Shown: positions 18,656 to 29,646, counted from the first letter of the stretch. The stretch is 64,000 bases of DNA from Actinomycetales bacterium (GCA_002919305.1 PKFB01000023.1:62001-126000); one strand, 5' to 3'. Translations and numbers: made by a program. Notes: a model not told the origin generated them from the letters alone.

Positions 18656-18683
18656 GTCCCGGGTGGGTGATCCCACCCGGGAC
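18656..18683 (-). terminator. Rho-independent-like terminator after GH6
   Basis: A perfect 12-bp GC-rich stem with a 4-base loop (18656-18667 with 18672-18683) is followed on the minus strand by a T-rich run (TTTGTGTTTCTG). It lies 84 bases past the cellulase stop. This is the most canonical terminator in the window. Confidence 0.8.
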
Positions 18684-18767
18684 AGATACATCCCTGAACC
18701 AGACCCGTGTCAGGAGTTCACGGCCCGGAAACCACCAATCGTGATCCGAGCGCAGAGCGAACGCGGA

Positions 18768-20353
<1,586 letters not shown>

Positions 20354-20433
20354 CGACTCACACCGACGCGCCGGCCCTCACCGCGGCTAAGCCGCACCGG
20401 CGCCGCTCGGCTAGCCGCCCGCCCGGACGCCGG

Positions 20434-21534
20434 TCACACCACGGCCCGGACCGAAGGCACCGGCAAAACAGCGACCGTGATGTTGTCGACCCCACCCGCC
20501 TCCAGCGCCAGTCGGGTCAGTGCGCCGGCGACCTCCGCCGGACGATGACGGGGTACGCCCGGCACCGCCCGCTGGATCGCCTCGGCGAGGGTGTCGGGTC
20601 CATCCAGGTAGCGGGAGAGGCCGTCACTGCACACCACCAGCAGGCCAGGACGCGGTGGGGTGAATTCGACGACGTGCGGTTCGAGCATGCCGGCATCGGC
20701 CCCGAGCCACTGCAGCAGCGCGTGGGCGCGAGGGTCGATGTCCACCTCCCCCGGGATCCGGATCCCGGTGGCACCGAACCGGCCAGCGAGGGTGTCGTCC
20801 ACGGTCAGGAGGGCAGCCCCAGCGGGCTCGGGCCGCGACATGACCGATTCGGAGGCTGATGGTTCACTCACGGACGATTCACTGATGACCGGTACCGGAA
20901 CAACCGGCACCGGGTCGGGGACCCAGTAGGCCCGGCTGTCCCCAATCCAACCGATGGTGACCGCCTCCCCGGTCACCAGAGCCGACACATACGTGCAACT
21001 GGGCGCGTTTCCCGGCTCGGAGCCGTCGGCCAGCTCGCGTACCGTGCGCGCTGCGGCGGTGATCGCGTCCTCGGTGACCGTGGCGGGCTGCCCGCCCTTG
21101 GTGATCCCTTCGAACAAGGCTCTGATGCCGACCTCCGCCGCCCGCAGCGCGGCCTGGTCCGATCCGGGTACCGACCCTACGCCGTCACAGACCACCGCCA
21201 TGGTCCCGGCGTCGTAGCGGCCTACGGTGATCGCGTCCTCGTTGCGTTCCCGTCGCAACCCCACGTCCGTGGTCCCGGCGACGACGCCGAGATCCAGCGT
21301 GGCGTGGTCACGGACCCGCCCCCACCGGCTTCCACACTGACCACAGGCGGTCTCCTCCACCGGCTCTGGGGCACCACACACGGGGCACGAACCGGTCCCG
21401 ACGGCCGAGGACAGCCAGGTCATCCCCTCCATCGGCCTGGTGTCCAGGGCTTCCCCGCAGCGCTCGCACCACAGGTCGGTCACGGTGGCCGTGCGACCAC
21501 ACGCGGCGCAGGACGTCACACCCTCCATGGTCAT
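20434..21534 (-). CDS. PP2C-family Ser/Thr phosphatase with N-terminal zinc ribbons
   Basis: This 366-residue cytoplasmic phosphatase has two CxxC...CxxC ribbons at about 9-70 (CAACG/CERCG and CPVCG/CGQCG), then a PPM domain with RNEDA, VCDGVGS, IGDSRAYW, VCSDGLS and VDNITVA; the acidic residues are the usual metal ligands. A Pro/Ser-rich insertion interrupts the domain after GDSRAYW (about 205-235). It starts 13 bases after the pknG stop, so it is co-transcribed with the kinase and is the obvious candidate for reversing PknG phosphorylation. The zinc ribbons recall the rubredoxin-like module of PknG. The partner role is an inference from position. Confidence 0.93.
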   Translation of the reverse strand: MTMEGVTSCAACGRTATVTDLWCERCGEALDTRPMEGMTWLSSAVGTGSCPVCGAPEPVEETACGQCGSRWGRVRDHATLDLGVVAGTTDVGLRRERNEDAITVGRYDAGTMAVVCDGVGSVPGSDQAALRAAEVGIRALFEGITKGGQPATVTEDAITAAARTVRELADGSEPGNAPSCTYVSALVTGEAVTIGWIGDSRAYWVPDPVPVVPVPVISESSVSEPSASESVMSRPEPAGAALLTVDDTLAGRFGATGIRIPGEVDIDPRAHALLQWLGADAGMLEPHVVEFTPPRPGLLVVCSDGLSRYLDGPDTLAEAIQRAVPGVPRHRPAEVAGALTRLALEAGGVDNITVAVLPVPSVRAVV

Positions 21535-21547
21535 GATCGTGCCCTCT

Positions 21548-23986
21548 TCACACTAAGGTCCTCGGCCTGACCCGGTTGGCGCGGTCCACCAAGGCGATCC
21601 GGCGCTGGCGGTCACCGGTGAGGGTGGCCAGATCTCGGTAGCACCGTTCCAGACCCATCCGCAGCGCTCGTTCCTCCCATTCGTACCCCAAGATCCGTCG
21701 TCCCCGCCTCAGATCCGCCTGAAGCCCGGGCCATGGGCCGGAATTCGTGACGGCCTGGCCGGCCCGCACCCGCCCCAACGCCGCGGTGAGGATCTCCACG
21801 CTCAACTTGAGCCAGCGCTCCCGGCCGAGAGCATCCGCCCCCACGTTCTCCAGCCGACGAGCGGCGTCGAGCAGATCCTCATCCGTCAAGGTCGTCGCGG
21901 CGATACCCAGCCGCGCCCGGATCGCCGCGATCTGGGCGGTGGTGTACTGGCTGGAGGTATCGGGCACCTGATCGAGGATTGAGACCGCTCCACCGCGGTT
22001 GCCGCGGCGCCGCAACACCCTGGCCAACCCGAACGCGGCGCTGACGTAAGCGCGATCGGTCCGCCACACCCGGGTGTAGAGGCGGAAGGCGCTGTCATCG
22101 TCACCACACCATTCCGCCGCAGCGGCGAGCGCCAATTTGGGTGCCAGCTCTCCTGGTAGCTCGTCGTACAACTGATCAAAAGCGCTCCGCGCCAACGTGG
22201 GTTGTCCACCCGCGAGTGCCGCCATCCCCCGGTACCACAGGATCCGCCAGTCAAAGGGATCATACCGGGCGTACGCCTCCAAGTCAGCCATCGCGCCCAC
22301 TGGATCCCCCGCCATGATCTTGGCTTGGATCAAACGCAGGGTCACCTCTGGGCTACGCACCGGAGCCCGCATCAGAATCCCGATCAACTCTCGCGGGTCG
22401 GTGGCGACCACGGTCGCCAGGAACGGGACGGCTGGATCGGCCGGATCGCTGCGGACCGCCGGCAAACTGCCAGGCAGTCGCTTCCAATCCACCGGGTGTT
22501 GGCGCGGCGCGGCGGACTCCTCCACCGGCGTTTCTGGAAGGTCAGTGACGCTCCCCGCCTCGGTGCCGAACACTCCTCGGGGTTCGGTGAACAACGTCGA
22601 CATCGCCGGGCGCGGCTCCCCGTCGGCGACCGACAGCACCTCCCGCAACACCCCCAGCACCTGCTCCCGCATCTGCTCCGCCGAGGTGAACCGGCGGTTC
22701 GGGTCAGGATCGGTGGCGCGGCGCAGCAGGCGGTCATACGACTCCTCATAGGCCAGCAGCGGCACCGCGGCGCGATCGGGCAGGCGGTGGGCGTACTCGG
22801 TGCTGAAACCAGGGAAGTCGAAGCTGAGCACCGCCATAGTCCGGGCGACGGTGTACAGATCCGAAGAGATCGACGGTCCGATGGTGGCAACCTCGGGCGC
22901 CTGGTAGCCCGGTGTCCCGTACACCGCACTGACCTTGTCATCGATCCGCCGAACCGCGCCGAGGTCGATCAGTTTGAGTTGGTCTCCGGCGTGGAGGATG
23001 TTGTCCGGCTTCAGATCGCAGTACAGCAGTCCCTGATCGTGCAGGTACCCGAGGGCCTGGAGCGTCTCTGCCGCGTAGGCCAACACCTGCGGCAGGGGTA
23101 ACGGAGTACGCCGCCCCGCGGCGTCCCGGTGCTCCCGGGACAGCTGTCGCAGCGACCGACCGTCGATGTACTCCATCACGATGTACCCGACCATGGTCCC
23201 GGTGAACGGGTCGGGGTGAGACGTGAAATCGTGGATCTTGACGATGGCGGGGTGATCCACCTCGACGAGGAACCGCCGTTCGGCCACCGCGGCTGCGACC
23301 GCGTCGGGGTCGTCGGTGTTGATCAGTCCTTTGAGGACGACCCAGCGCTCGGAGACAGCGTCGCTGATGTGGCGGTCCCGCGCCAGGTAGATCCAGCCCA
23401 GCCCGCCGTACGCCAGACACCCCAGGATCTCGTAACGGTTGCCGACCAGCTCTCCCGGACGGAGTCTGGGCCGAAAAGAGAAGCGGGTACGACACCGAGG
23501 ACAGAAACCCTCGACCAGCCCGGGCTGACCGTTCCGACTCCGGCCCACGGGATGGCCACAGGCCCCGCAGAACCGGCGGTGCTCGGGTACCTGGGGATCG
23601 GATAGCACCACGTTGGCGGGGTCCCGGGGCGGGACCTGAGGCATCTCCACTAAACCCGCACCGAGCTGACTGCCCCGCGTGGACCGGCGTCCCCCGCTTC
23701 GGCTACTGGTGCGGCCGCTGCTTCGCCCCCCGGTGGAGCCGCTTCCTGCGGTGCCGCTGCCAAAGGTGCCGCTTCCGGAGGTGCCGCTTGCAAAAGCACT
23801 ACCGGAGCCTGCCGAGCCGCTCCCCGTTGACGCCTGACCGCCCTCCTGCGGGGTCGGCGGGTACCACGCGTTCCTTACTGGGTAGCCGCCCGGTGGGGCG
23901 CCGCACACACCGCATTGACCCGCCGCGGTGCCCACCCCCGGACACCCTGGCCGGCCGCACCGACTTCCGCCCTGTGGGCTGACCAT
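21548..23986 (-). CDS. pknG: Serine/threonine protein kinase PknG
   Basis: This 812-residue soluble kinase matches PknG: a long disordered N-terminus with Gly/Ser repeats (about 50-105) and a Cys pair cluster near 10-30, a rubredoxin-like metal site (CGACGHP ... CPRC, about 139-168), a kinase domain (about 185-445) with K219, D324 in LYCDLKPDN and DLG in place of DFG, then a TPR-rich C-terminal half. In mycobacteria PknG, with GlnH and GlnX, reads amino acid supply and phosphorylates GarA/OdhI to control 2-oxoglutarate dehydrogenase and glutamate metabolism. The same order glnX-glnH-pknG is kept here. Gaps are 42 bases to glnH and 13 to the phosphatase gene. Confidence 0.97.
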   Translation of the reverse strand: MVSPQGGSRCGRPGCPGVGTAAGQCGVCGAPPGGYPVRNAWYPPTPQEGGQASTGSGSAGSGSAFASGTSGSGTFGSGTAGSGSTGGRSSGRTSSRSGGRRSTRGSQLGAGLVEMPQVPPRDPANVVLSDPQVPEHRRFCGACGHPVGRSRNGQPGLVEGFCPRCRTRFSFRPRLRPGELVGNRYEILGCLAYGGLGWIYLARDRHISDAVSERWVVLKGLINTDDPDAVAAAVAERRFLVEVDHPAIVKIHDFTSHPDPFTGTMVGYIVMEYIDGRSLRQLSREHRDAAGRRTPLPLPQVLAYAAETLQALGYLHDQGLLYCDLKPDNILHAGDQLKLIDLGAVRRIDDKVSAVYGTPGYQAPEVATIGPSISSDLYTVARTMAVLSFDFPGFSTEYAHRLPDRAAVPLLAYEESYDRLLRRATDPDPNRRFTSAEQMREQVLGVLREVLSVADGEPRPAMSTLFTEPRGVFGTEAGSVTDLPETPVEESAAPRQHPVDWKRLPGSLPAVRSDPADPAVPFLATVVATDPRELIGILMRAPVRSPEVTLRLIQAKIMAGDPVGAMADLEAYARYDPFDWRILWYRGMAALAGGQPTLARSAFDQLYDELPGELAPKLALAAAAEWCGDDDSAFRLYTRVWRTDRAYVSAAFGLARVLRRRGNRGGAVSILDQVPDTSSQYTTAQIAAIRARLGIAATTLTDEDLLDAARRLENVGADALGRERWLKLSVEILTAALGRVRAGQAVTNSGPWPGLQADLRRGRRILGYEWEERALRMGLERCYRDLATLTGDRQRRIALVDRANRVRPRTLV

Positions 23987-24028
23987 CCCCGCATGCTCCC
24001 TTGTCCATGTTCCGTTTTGTGTCCAGCC

Positions 24029-24985
24029 TCAGTCCCGATAGCGCGGCTGCGGGGGTGCCGCCGGCCCCAGGTGCGGCGCCAGCCACCGGTCGTACAGGCG
24101 GGCCCACGTCCCATCGGCGCGGAGCCGCTCTAAGACGCCGTTGACGTAACGCACCAGGTCCTCAGCGTCCGGGGCCATGGCGATGCCGTACGGCTCATCG
24201 GTGAAGGGTTCCCCCACCACCCGCACCTGGGGATCCTGCGCGACGAACCCCGCCAAGATGGTGTTGTCGGTGGACACCGCGGCCACCTGCCCCTGCTGCA
24301 GCATCACCAGACAGTCCACCGCGGACGGAGCCCCCACCGCGATCAGCCCAGCCGGATGCTCCACCAATACCGACAACGAAGTGCTGCCCAACGCCGCGCA
24401 CACCCGCTCCCCGCGCAGATCGTCGATGGATTCCACCGGTGAGCCGGCGGGGACCAGCACGCTCTGACCAGCGGTGAGGTACTCGGTGGAGAAGGCCATC
24501 TCCTGCCAGCGTTCACAGGTCATCGTGGTCATCCGCACCACCATGTCGACCTGCCCAGACCGGATCGCCTCGACCCGTTGGCTGGCGGTCAGCGCCCGAA
24601 ACTGAATGTGGTTGCGATCCCCGAAGAAATCTTCGGCGATCTCCCGCGCCAGATCGACGTCGAACCCGGCCAGCTGCCCGTCCGGCCCGCGGAACCCGAA
24701 CAGGTACGTGTTTTGATCAACACCGACCACCAGCCGGTTACGGCTTCGGATCCGGTCCAGGCTGGGTCCCCACTCCCCGGTAGGGCGCAGACTGGCCCGC
24801 GGGTCCTCACAGGAGGGGTTCTCCGCCGGCGCGCTTGTCTGCGTCACCGGGTCGACAACGCCCGGCGGTCGGGGCTCTGGAACCGGCTGCGCCGAACGAT
24901 GGGGCATCGGTTCTGGTGCCCCGCAGCCGTTGAGGCCCAGCACCACCACCAGCCCGAGGGTGAGCAGGCCACGAAACCGCCTCAT
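24029..24985 (-). CDS. glnH: GlnH-type amino-acid-binding lipoprotein
   Basis: This 318-residue lipoprotein has a lipobox at LNGC with C21, then a Pro-rich spacer and a family-3 solute-binding domain (about 75-310): RNRLVVGVDQNTYLFGF, LAGFDVDLAREIA, the VDMVVRMTTMT segment and ERVCAALGSTS. It is outside the cell, anchored in the membrane. There are no amino acid permease or ATPase genes nearby. In mycobacteria GlnH binds Asp/Glu and signals through GlnX to PknG, and the conserved order here supports the same role. GGGAGG precedes the ATG; the gap to the upstream glnX is eight bases. Confidence 0.94.
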   Translation of the reverse strand: MRRFRGLLTLGLVVVLGLNGCGAPEPMPHRSAQPVPEPRPPGVVDPVTQTSAPAENPSCEDPRASLRPTGEWGPSLDRIRSRNRLVVGVDQNTYLFGFRGPDGQLAGFDVDLAREIAEDFFGDRNHIQFRALTASQRVEAIRSGQVDMVVRMTTMTCERWQEMAFSTEYLTAGQSVLVPAGSPVESIDDLRGERVCAALGSTSLSVLVEHPAGLIAVGAPSAVDCLVMLQQGQVAAVSTDNTILAGFVAQDPQVRVVGEPFTDEPYGIAMAPDAEDLVRYVNGVLERLRADGTWARLYDRWLAPHLGPAAPPQPRYRD

Positions 24986-24993
24986 GATCCTCC

Positions 24994-26424
24994 CTACCGG
25001 TATTCGGCGATCCGTCGCTGCAGTCCGATAGCCGACGCGGCTATCGCCAACCCGCTCAGCACTCCCACCGCTATGGCGGCCCCGTCCAGCGCCGCCATGG
25101 CGGCGCTGGACTCGTCGGTGAAGGTGCTGCTGGCCACCTCCAGGGCGCTGGCGAGATGCTCATCCAGACGGGTGGCGAGCACACCGGTGCTGGCAGGGTC
25201 ATCCGTGCCGGTCGCCAGCTCCACGGCCCCCCGGTAATCCCCGCGGTCGTCGAGGTGGCGCACCTCGGCGTGGGAGTCGCGCCACTGTTCCGCGATCGTC
25301 ACCGCCAGCGTCACCAACTGACGGATCTGGTTGTCGCTCGTGTCCTCCCCCCCGAGGGAGGCCAGGGTCCGCGCCAGATAACCGTCCTCGCCTAACAGCT
25401 GCTCCATGGCGGCGGTGAACTCCTGCTCGTACTCGCCGCCGCCGCTCCGGGCGATCAGTTCCAACGCCTCGCTGGCGCGCGCCGACGCCACCGCGGTCCG
25501 GGCCTCGGCAAGGTAGCTGACCTGCACGGCCCCGTGCTGATGCCCCGCCTCCAAGTGCCTGACCACGCCTGCCCAGGACACCGCTAACCAGGTCACGGCG
25601 GCCAGGATGGCCACCGTCGCTGCCGCCAGACCCGGGTTGATCAGCCGACGGGTACGCCGGGTCAGGAACACCTGGGCGGCCCCTAACGCCACCAGCGTCA
25701 GGGCCCCCACCGTCAGGGCGAACCAGGGAACGCTGGTCGCTTCCTGACGCGCCTGCTGCATCCGCTCGGTCTCCTCAAGCCAGAGGGTCCGCGCCGCCGG
25801 CAGCAGGGTGTCGCGCATCAGCCAGGAGGCTTCCCGCAGGTACGCCGCTCCCAAGGGGAGACTCTGTCGGTTGTAGACCCGGGCGGTCTCCACCAGCCCG
25901 GTGTACACCGGCAGATTCACCGATAACACCGCCACCGCGTCAGCGCTGGGGCCGGTGGCGGGCACCCTGGCCGCGACCGTCACCAGCAGATCGGATACCT
26001 CGGTGAGATTGGTCTGGTATCGCTGCCTCAGGGACACCGGCTCCTGCTCGGCGCTGAGGAAAGTGATGGCCACGGTGGCGTCGGCTTCCGCTAAAGAGTG
26101 GTAGATCTCCTGCGCCGCCACAGCCAACGGTCCGCCCCGGTCGGCGACATCCGCGACCCGCGCTGTCCGCACCGTGACATCGGCGACCCCCGCCGCTCCG
26201 GTGGCCAGCCCCAACACAAGGAGTACCGTCAGGATCAACCCGAGAAGCCCGGGCGTACTGCGCGCCATCCGCGTCGTGCGCCGCCACCACGTCCGAATCT
26301 GGAGTCGAGGCGTCGACAACGACTCGGGCTGCGTCGGTGGTCCACCAGGTGTCGGCTGGACAGAACCCTGCCCCGGCAACACTGGATATGAGGGCAGGGT
26401 GGGGGGAGCGGTCAGCGCTTTCAC
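24994..26424 (-). CDS. glnX: GlnX-type membrane protein
   Basis: This 476-residue protein has about four membrane spans (near 57-80, 233-253, 265-288 and 445-465) separated by two large helical extracytoplasmic regions, the layout reported for GlnX. It has no kinase or transporter motif. The inferred role is to pass the GlnH ligand state to cytoplasmic PknG. It is the first gene of the set. The annotated GTG is directly preceded by GGGAG, which is too close for normal spacing, so the true start may be slightly downstream (for example a CTG eight bases after the GGGAGG). The upstream gap to the divergent hydrolase is about 95 bases and should carry both promoters. Confidence 0.85.
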   Translation of the reverse strand: MKALTAPPTLPSYPVLPGQGSVQPTPGGPPTQPESLSTPRLQIRTWWRRTTRMARSTPGLLGLILTVLLVLGLATGAAGVADVTVRTARVADVADRGGPLAVAAQEIYHSLAEADATVAITFLSAEQEPVSLRQRYQTNLTEVSDLLVTVAARVPATGPSADAVAVLSVNLPVYTGLVETARVYNRQSLPLGAAYLREASWLMRDTLLPAARTLWLEETERMQQARQEATSVPWFALTVGALTLVALGAAQVFLTRRTRRLINPGLAAATVAILAAVTWLAVSWAGVVRHLEAGHQHGAVQVSYLAEARTAVASARASEALELIARSGGGEYEQEFTAAMEQLLGEDGYLARTLASLGGEDTSDNQIRQLVTLAVTIAEQWRDSHAEVRHLDDRGDYRGAVELATGTDDPASTGVLATRLDEHLASALEVASSTFTDESSAAMAALDGAAIAVGVLSGLAIAASAIGLQRRIAEYR

Positions 26425-26518
26425 CTCCCTGACGGACTACCGTTCCTCCACGGTATCGAGCAGTGTCAAGGACAAAACAGAAGGTAATTGCCCGCATAAA
26501 AAGGCTGGAGACAGTAGC

Positions 26519-27463
26519 GTGCCCACCGTTTCCACCCCTGACGGAATCGTCCACTATGACATAACGCGTCCTTCTGGGGACGGAGGTCCGAGTGGCTCCT
26601 TTCCCACCGGCGCTGCGCCGCTGGTGCTGCTGCACGGCACTGGAGGCAGCGGGGCGGAGACCTTCGGACCGCACCTGGCGCGTTTCGCGCACCGGCGTAC
26701 CGTCATCACACCCGACTACGCCGGAAGCGAACTCACCACCGATCCGGGAGGAGACCTGACGGTGGAGCTGCTGGTCCGGCAAGTCGTCGCGGCCGTCCAC
26801 GACGCCCTCGACCAGCCCACGCCCTCCGGAACACGCGACGAGACGCCGGTGGACCTCCTGGGCTTCTCACTCGGCGCCGTGGTCGCCGCCGCCACCGCCG
26901 CCCGACACCCGGATCTGGTACGCCGCCTGATCCTGGTGGCTGGTTGGCCCGCCAGCGACGACCCCAGGTTACGCCTGGGTTTTGATCTGTGGGCGGAGCT
27001 GGCCGACCGCGATCTGCAGCTGTACCTGAAGTTCTGCGTTTTAGCCCTGTACAGCTCCGACTACCTGTCCGGGCTAGGGGCCGATGGGATCGCCGACCTG
27101 GTAGACCCCCGCCTGGCGCAGGGCATATCGTCCGGCAACCGCCGCCAGATCGAGCTGGACCGACGGGTCGACATCCGTGACCTGCTTCCCCGTATCAAGG
27201 CCCCGACGCTGGTGATCGGCTGCGCCCGTGATCATCTGATTCCGGTGTCCCAGCAGCGACGGCTCCACCGGAGCATCCCGGATAGCCGCTACGTCGAGAT
27301 CGACAGTGGCCACCTGGTCCTGACCGAACGCCCCGACGAGTTTCACGCGCTAGTCGAGGCCTTCCTCGCTGATACCGGTATCCCCGATCCAGCCGGCGCG
27401 TCTGCCGCGTCCAGACCCGATGACGAAGGGATTACCTGCGACACTGACCGCCGTGAGCGATAA
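26519..27463 (+). CDS. Alpha/beta-fold hydrolase
   Basis: This 314-residue cytoplasmic hydrolase has a complete triad: S117 in LLGFSLGAV, D238 in CARDHLIP and H265 in DSGHLVL. The oxyanion loop LVLLHGTGGSG lies near residue 40. Similar proteins are esterases, lactonases or C-C hydrolases; substrate is not decided. The frame is open to 26174, but I chose the GTG at 26519, which has TGGAGA at good spacing and starts just before conserved sequence. It is divergent to glnX and overlaps the next gene, so the two probably form a pair. Confidence 0.88.
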   Translation: MPTVSTPDGIVHYDITRPSGDGGPSGSFPTGAAPLVLLHGTGGSGAETFGPHLARFAHRRTVITPDYAGSELTTDPGGDLTVELLVRQVVAAVHDALDQPTPSGTRDETPVDLLGFSLGAVVAAATAARHPDLVRRLILVAGWPASDDPRLRLGFDLWAELADRDLQLYLKFCVLALYSSDYLSGLGADGIADLVDPRLAQGISSGNRRQIELDRRVDIRDLLPRIKAPTLVIGCARDHLIPVSQQRRLHRSIPDSRYVEIDSGHLVLTERPDEFHALVEAFLADTGIPDPAGASAASRPDDEGITCDTDRRER

Positions 27464-28046
27464 CGTACGGCGGTACACCGCCGCTTTGGAGGCGCTGGGT
27501 TACGCCGGCGCCACCCCGGCCGTTGAGCAGGCCGTACCGGCGTTGCCCGGCCTGCTTGAGCTGGCTCTGGCCAGCCTGCTGGTCAGGGTGGCCGGCATTG
27601 AGGCGCGCGCCCGGGAGGCGGAGGTGGACCCCGACCTGCCCACCGACCTGGTTGAGCGGGCGCGGGTGACCGTCGATCCGCCGATCGCTGAAGACGGCTC
27701 CGGTTTCAGCCGAGCGTTCTGGGAGCTGCAACGCACCGAGGAGCTTCTGGAGCGGCTGCTGGGCGCGGAGCCGAGCGCCGATCCGTGGCTGGCGGCGGCG
27801 CACGCGGCGGTCAGCGCCGCGGTGGATCTGCTCTACGGCTCAGGGCGGCAGTTAACCGACGTGGAGGCCGAAGCCGCCGGCGTGGCGCGCGCCATGACAC
27901 GGGCGTACCTGAATCGGGCAGAGCAGGCCTGCGAACGAGCGTTGGAAGCGATCATGATGGCCCGGCTGCGCTTGGGCCCTGAAGGCCCCGATGAGTTCGA
28001 CGACGATGACACGGAGGGGTACGACGCTCCTGACGCCGACCAATAG
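27420..28046 (+). CDS. Hypothetical helical protein with acidic tail
   Basis: This 208-residue protein is rich in Ala, Leu and Glu and looks wholly helical, ending in an acidic stretch (DEFDDDDTEGYDAPDAD). I recognise no family. There are two candidate starts: ATG 27420 (44-base overlap with the hydrolase) and GTG 27453 (11-base overlap). Neither has a clear ribosome binding site, and the second gives the more usual overlap. Its stop is part of a run of four 12-bp tandem units, each carrying an in-frame stop. Confidence 0.7.
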   Translation: MTKGLPATLTAVSDNVRRYTAALEALGYAGATPAVEQAVPALPGLLELALASLLVRVAGIEARAREAEVDPDLPTDLVERARVTVDPPIAEDGSGFSRAFWELQRTEELLERLLGAEPSADPWLAAAHAAVSAAVDLLYGSGRQLTDVEAEAAGVARAMTRAYLNRAEQACERALEAIMMARLRLGPEGPDEFDDDDTEGYDAPDADQ

Positions 28047-28082
28047 ACCGGTCAATAAACCAGTCAATAAGCCGGTCAATAA
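28035..28082 (+). repeat. Four 12-bp tandem units with in-frame stop codons
   Basis: Units read GCCGACCAATAG, ACCGGTCAATAA, ACCAGTCAATAA and GCCGGTCAATAA. Since 12 is a multiple of three, every unit ends in a stop in the frame of the preceding gene. The array begins inside the last codons of that gene. Confidence 0.85.
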
Positions 28083-28146
28083 GCACGGTGCCGCGCCGAG
28101 CCCGACCCCTTCGGTGGACACGACGCGGCGCTGTGCCCCGTCGCGG

Positions 28147-29646
28147 TTATGTATCGATCACCAACGTGGTGACCGACCGTGGGGGGAGCGTGAGGGTCAC
28201 CTCGGGATGGGTATCGCCGCTGGTTCGGCCGGCTCGTGCCTCTATGAGAGGGGTGGGCTGTAAGGACAGATCCTCCACCCGCTGCGGCTGCCCAGACTCC
28301 TCTGTTAACTCCCACCGCTGTGCGGTCGTCGCCTCCGGCTCCCTCCCTTCCAGACGGAGTCTGGTCCGCAGTGGTTCGGCAGCGGTGTTGACCAGAACGA
28401 TGTTGGTCTGGCGGACCGAGGCGAATGCGTACAGCCTCGAGGTTGAGGAGGTGGCCCGCACCATGGTCTGGCCGAAGCTACGGAACTGCCCCGCCCCGGT
28501 GAACATGCTGATCCCGTGGTAGATCGGTAATGGGTCCCCCGCCACGATGCCGGGCAGCTCGGCGGTGCCGGTCAGCCCTAACTCGCCGTTCCGGTCCCCG
28601 TATTGAACCGCGACGGCGCCCTCGGAGAGGATCGTGCCGAGCACCGCTGCCGACCACACGGCGCCGAACGGGGTCAGCATGCGGGGATCGCCGTCCCAAT
28701 CCAGTTGATACTCCCCGATCTGGATTCCGATCTGGTGCGCGCGATCGGGGACGAGGGTTTGGATCCGGTGCCGCAGGTCGGCCAGTTGGTCGCGGTATCC
28801 CTGAATCACCGTCCCGAGCAGTTCGTCATCGGACAGGTTCTGTTCGCCTCCCTGCCCGTACTTGTGGAAGTCCACAAAATCCACCCGACTGCCCGACAGC
28901 CTCAGGAAGGTGTCCAGGTACTCGGTGTTGTAGTACATGGTCGCCGGCCCGCCGACCTGCACCTGGGGATCGAGCTCATGCAGCGCGTCGGCGATCAAGT
29001 TGAACCGCCGGCTGTACTCCTCGGCGTCCATCCGTCGGGGGTTACGGCTGTTGTCGGGTTCGTTGCCGACGATGAAGCGCCGCACGCGCAGATCGCGCGA
29101 GGCTAGGTACTCGTAGAGGTTGACCGCGTCGGCGATATCGATCTCCACCGAGTGGTGGGGGTTCAGCGGCAGGATCACCATCGGCTCCGCCCCTAATTCC
29201 CGGATCGCCCGCACCCAGGCTTCCCCGGGAATGTGTTGAGCGCAGTGCGTCCCCCCGCAGGCGACCCGGCTGGTGGGGTCACCGGGCCGAGTCCAGCGCA
29301 GCTCGATACGCATCAACCCGAGACCTAATCGACGCAGATGGCCACGGTGCGTCTCGCTGTTGGTGATGTACTCACCCTGTCCGTACCCGGTGATCGAGGT
29401 GCCGTAGTGGTACGCCGCCACGCTAGCCACCGGATGCATCAGGTTGATGGTCACTGTGGCGTCGATGGCGCTGTCGACCGCATCGTCGGCGTCAGACGGG
29501 TGCGGGCTTGGCAATCCTGGTTGTCCGAGCAGGTTGACGATCAACGTCACGACCAGCGTGACCGCCACGACGGGTAGAACCACCAAGAAGAGGAGCTTGC
29601 GGGCGGATATTCCGCCCGGCATTGCCCACCCGACTCGGAGGCGCAT
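28147..29646 (-). CDS. Membrane-anchored clan GH-A glycosidase-like protein
   Basis: This 499-residue protein has a short cytoplasmic N-terminus, one membrane span (about 17-41, KLLFLVVLPVVAVTLVVTLIV) and a large outside domain. The domain has a (beta/alpha)8 glycosidase pattern: candidate acid/base E196 in VGNEPDNSR and candidate nucleophile E312 in IGEYQLDW, 116 residues apart, and a beta-rich C-terminal domain. It resembles GH39/GH79-like enzymes only loosely, so I give no activity. Two Cys (CGGTHC) may form a disulfide. GGAGGG precedes the ATG at 29646 with slightly long spacing; upstream in-frame starts would add a sequence without family likeness. Confidence 0.78.
   Translation of the reverse strand: MRLRVGWAMPGGISARKLLFLVVLPVVAVTLVVTLIVNLLGQPGLPSPHPSDADDAVDSAIDATVTINLMHPVASVAAYHYGTSITGYGQGEYITNSETHRGHLRRLGLGLMRIELRWTRPGDPTSRVACGGTHCAQHIPGEAWVRAIRELGAEPMVILPLNPHHSVEIDIADAVNLYEYLASRDLRVRRFIVGNEPDNSRNPRRMDAEEYSRRFNLIADALHELDPQVQVGGPATMYYNTEYLDTFLRLSGSRVDFVDFHKYGQGGEQNLSDDELLGTVIQGYRDQLADLRHRIQTLVPDRAHQIGIQIGEYQLDWDGDPRMLTPFGAVWSAAVLGTILSEGAVAVQYGDRNGELGLTGTAELPGIVAGDPLPIYHGISMFTGAGQFRSFGQTMVRATSSTSRLYAFASVRQTNIVLVNTAAEPLRTRLRLEGREPEATTAQRWELTEESGQPQRVEDLSLQPTPLIEARAGRTSGDTHPEVTLTLPPRSVTTLVIDT

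Noticed and set aside
28035..28082. Possible CRISPR-like array
   Set aside because: Units are only 12 bp, contiguous with no spacers, and no cas gene is near.
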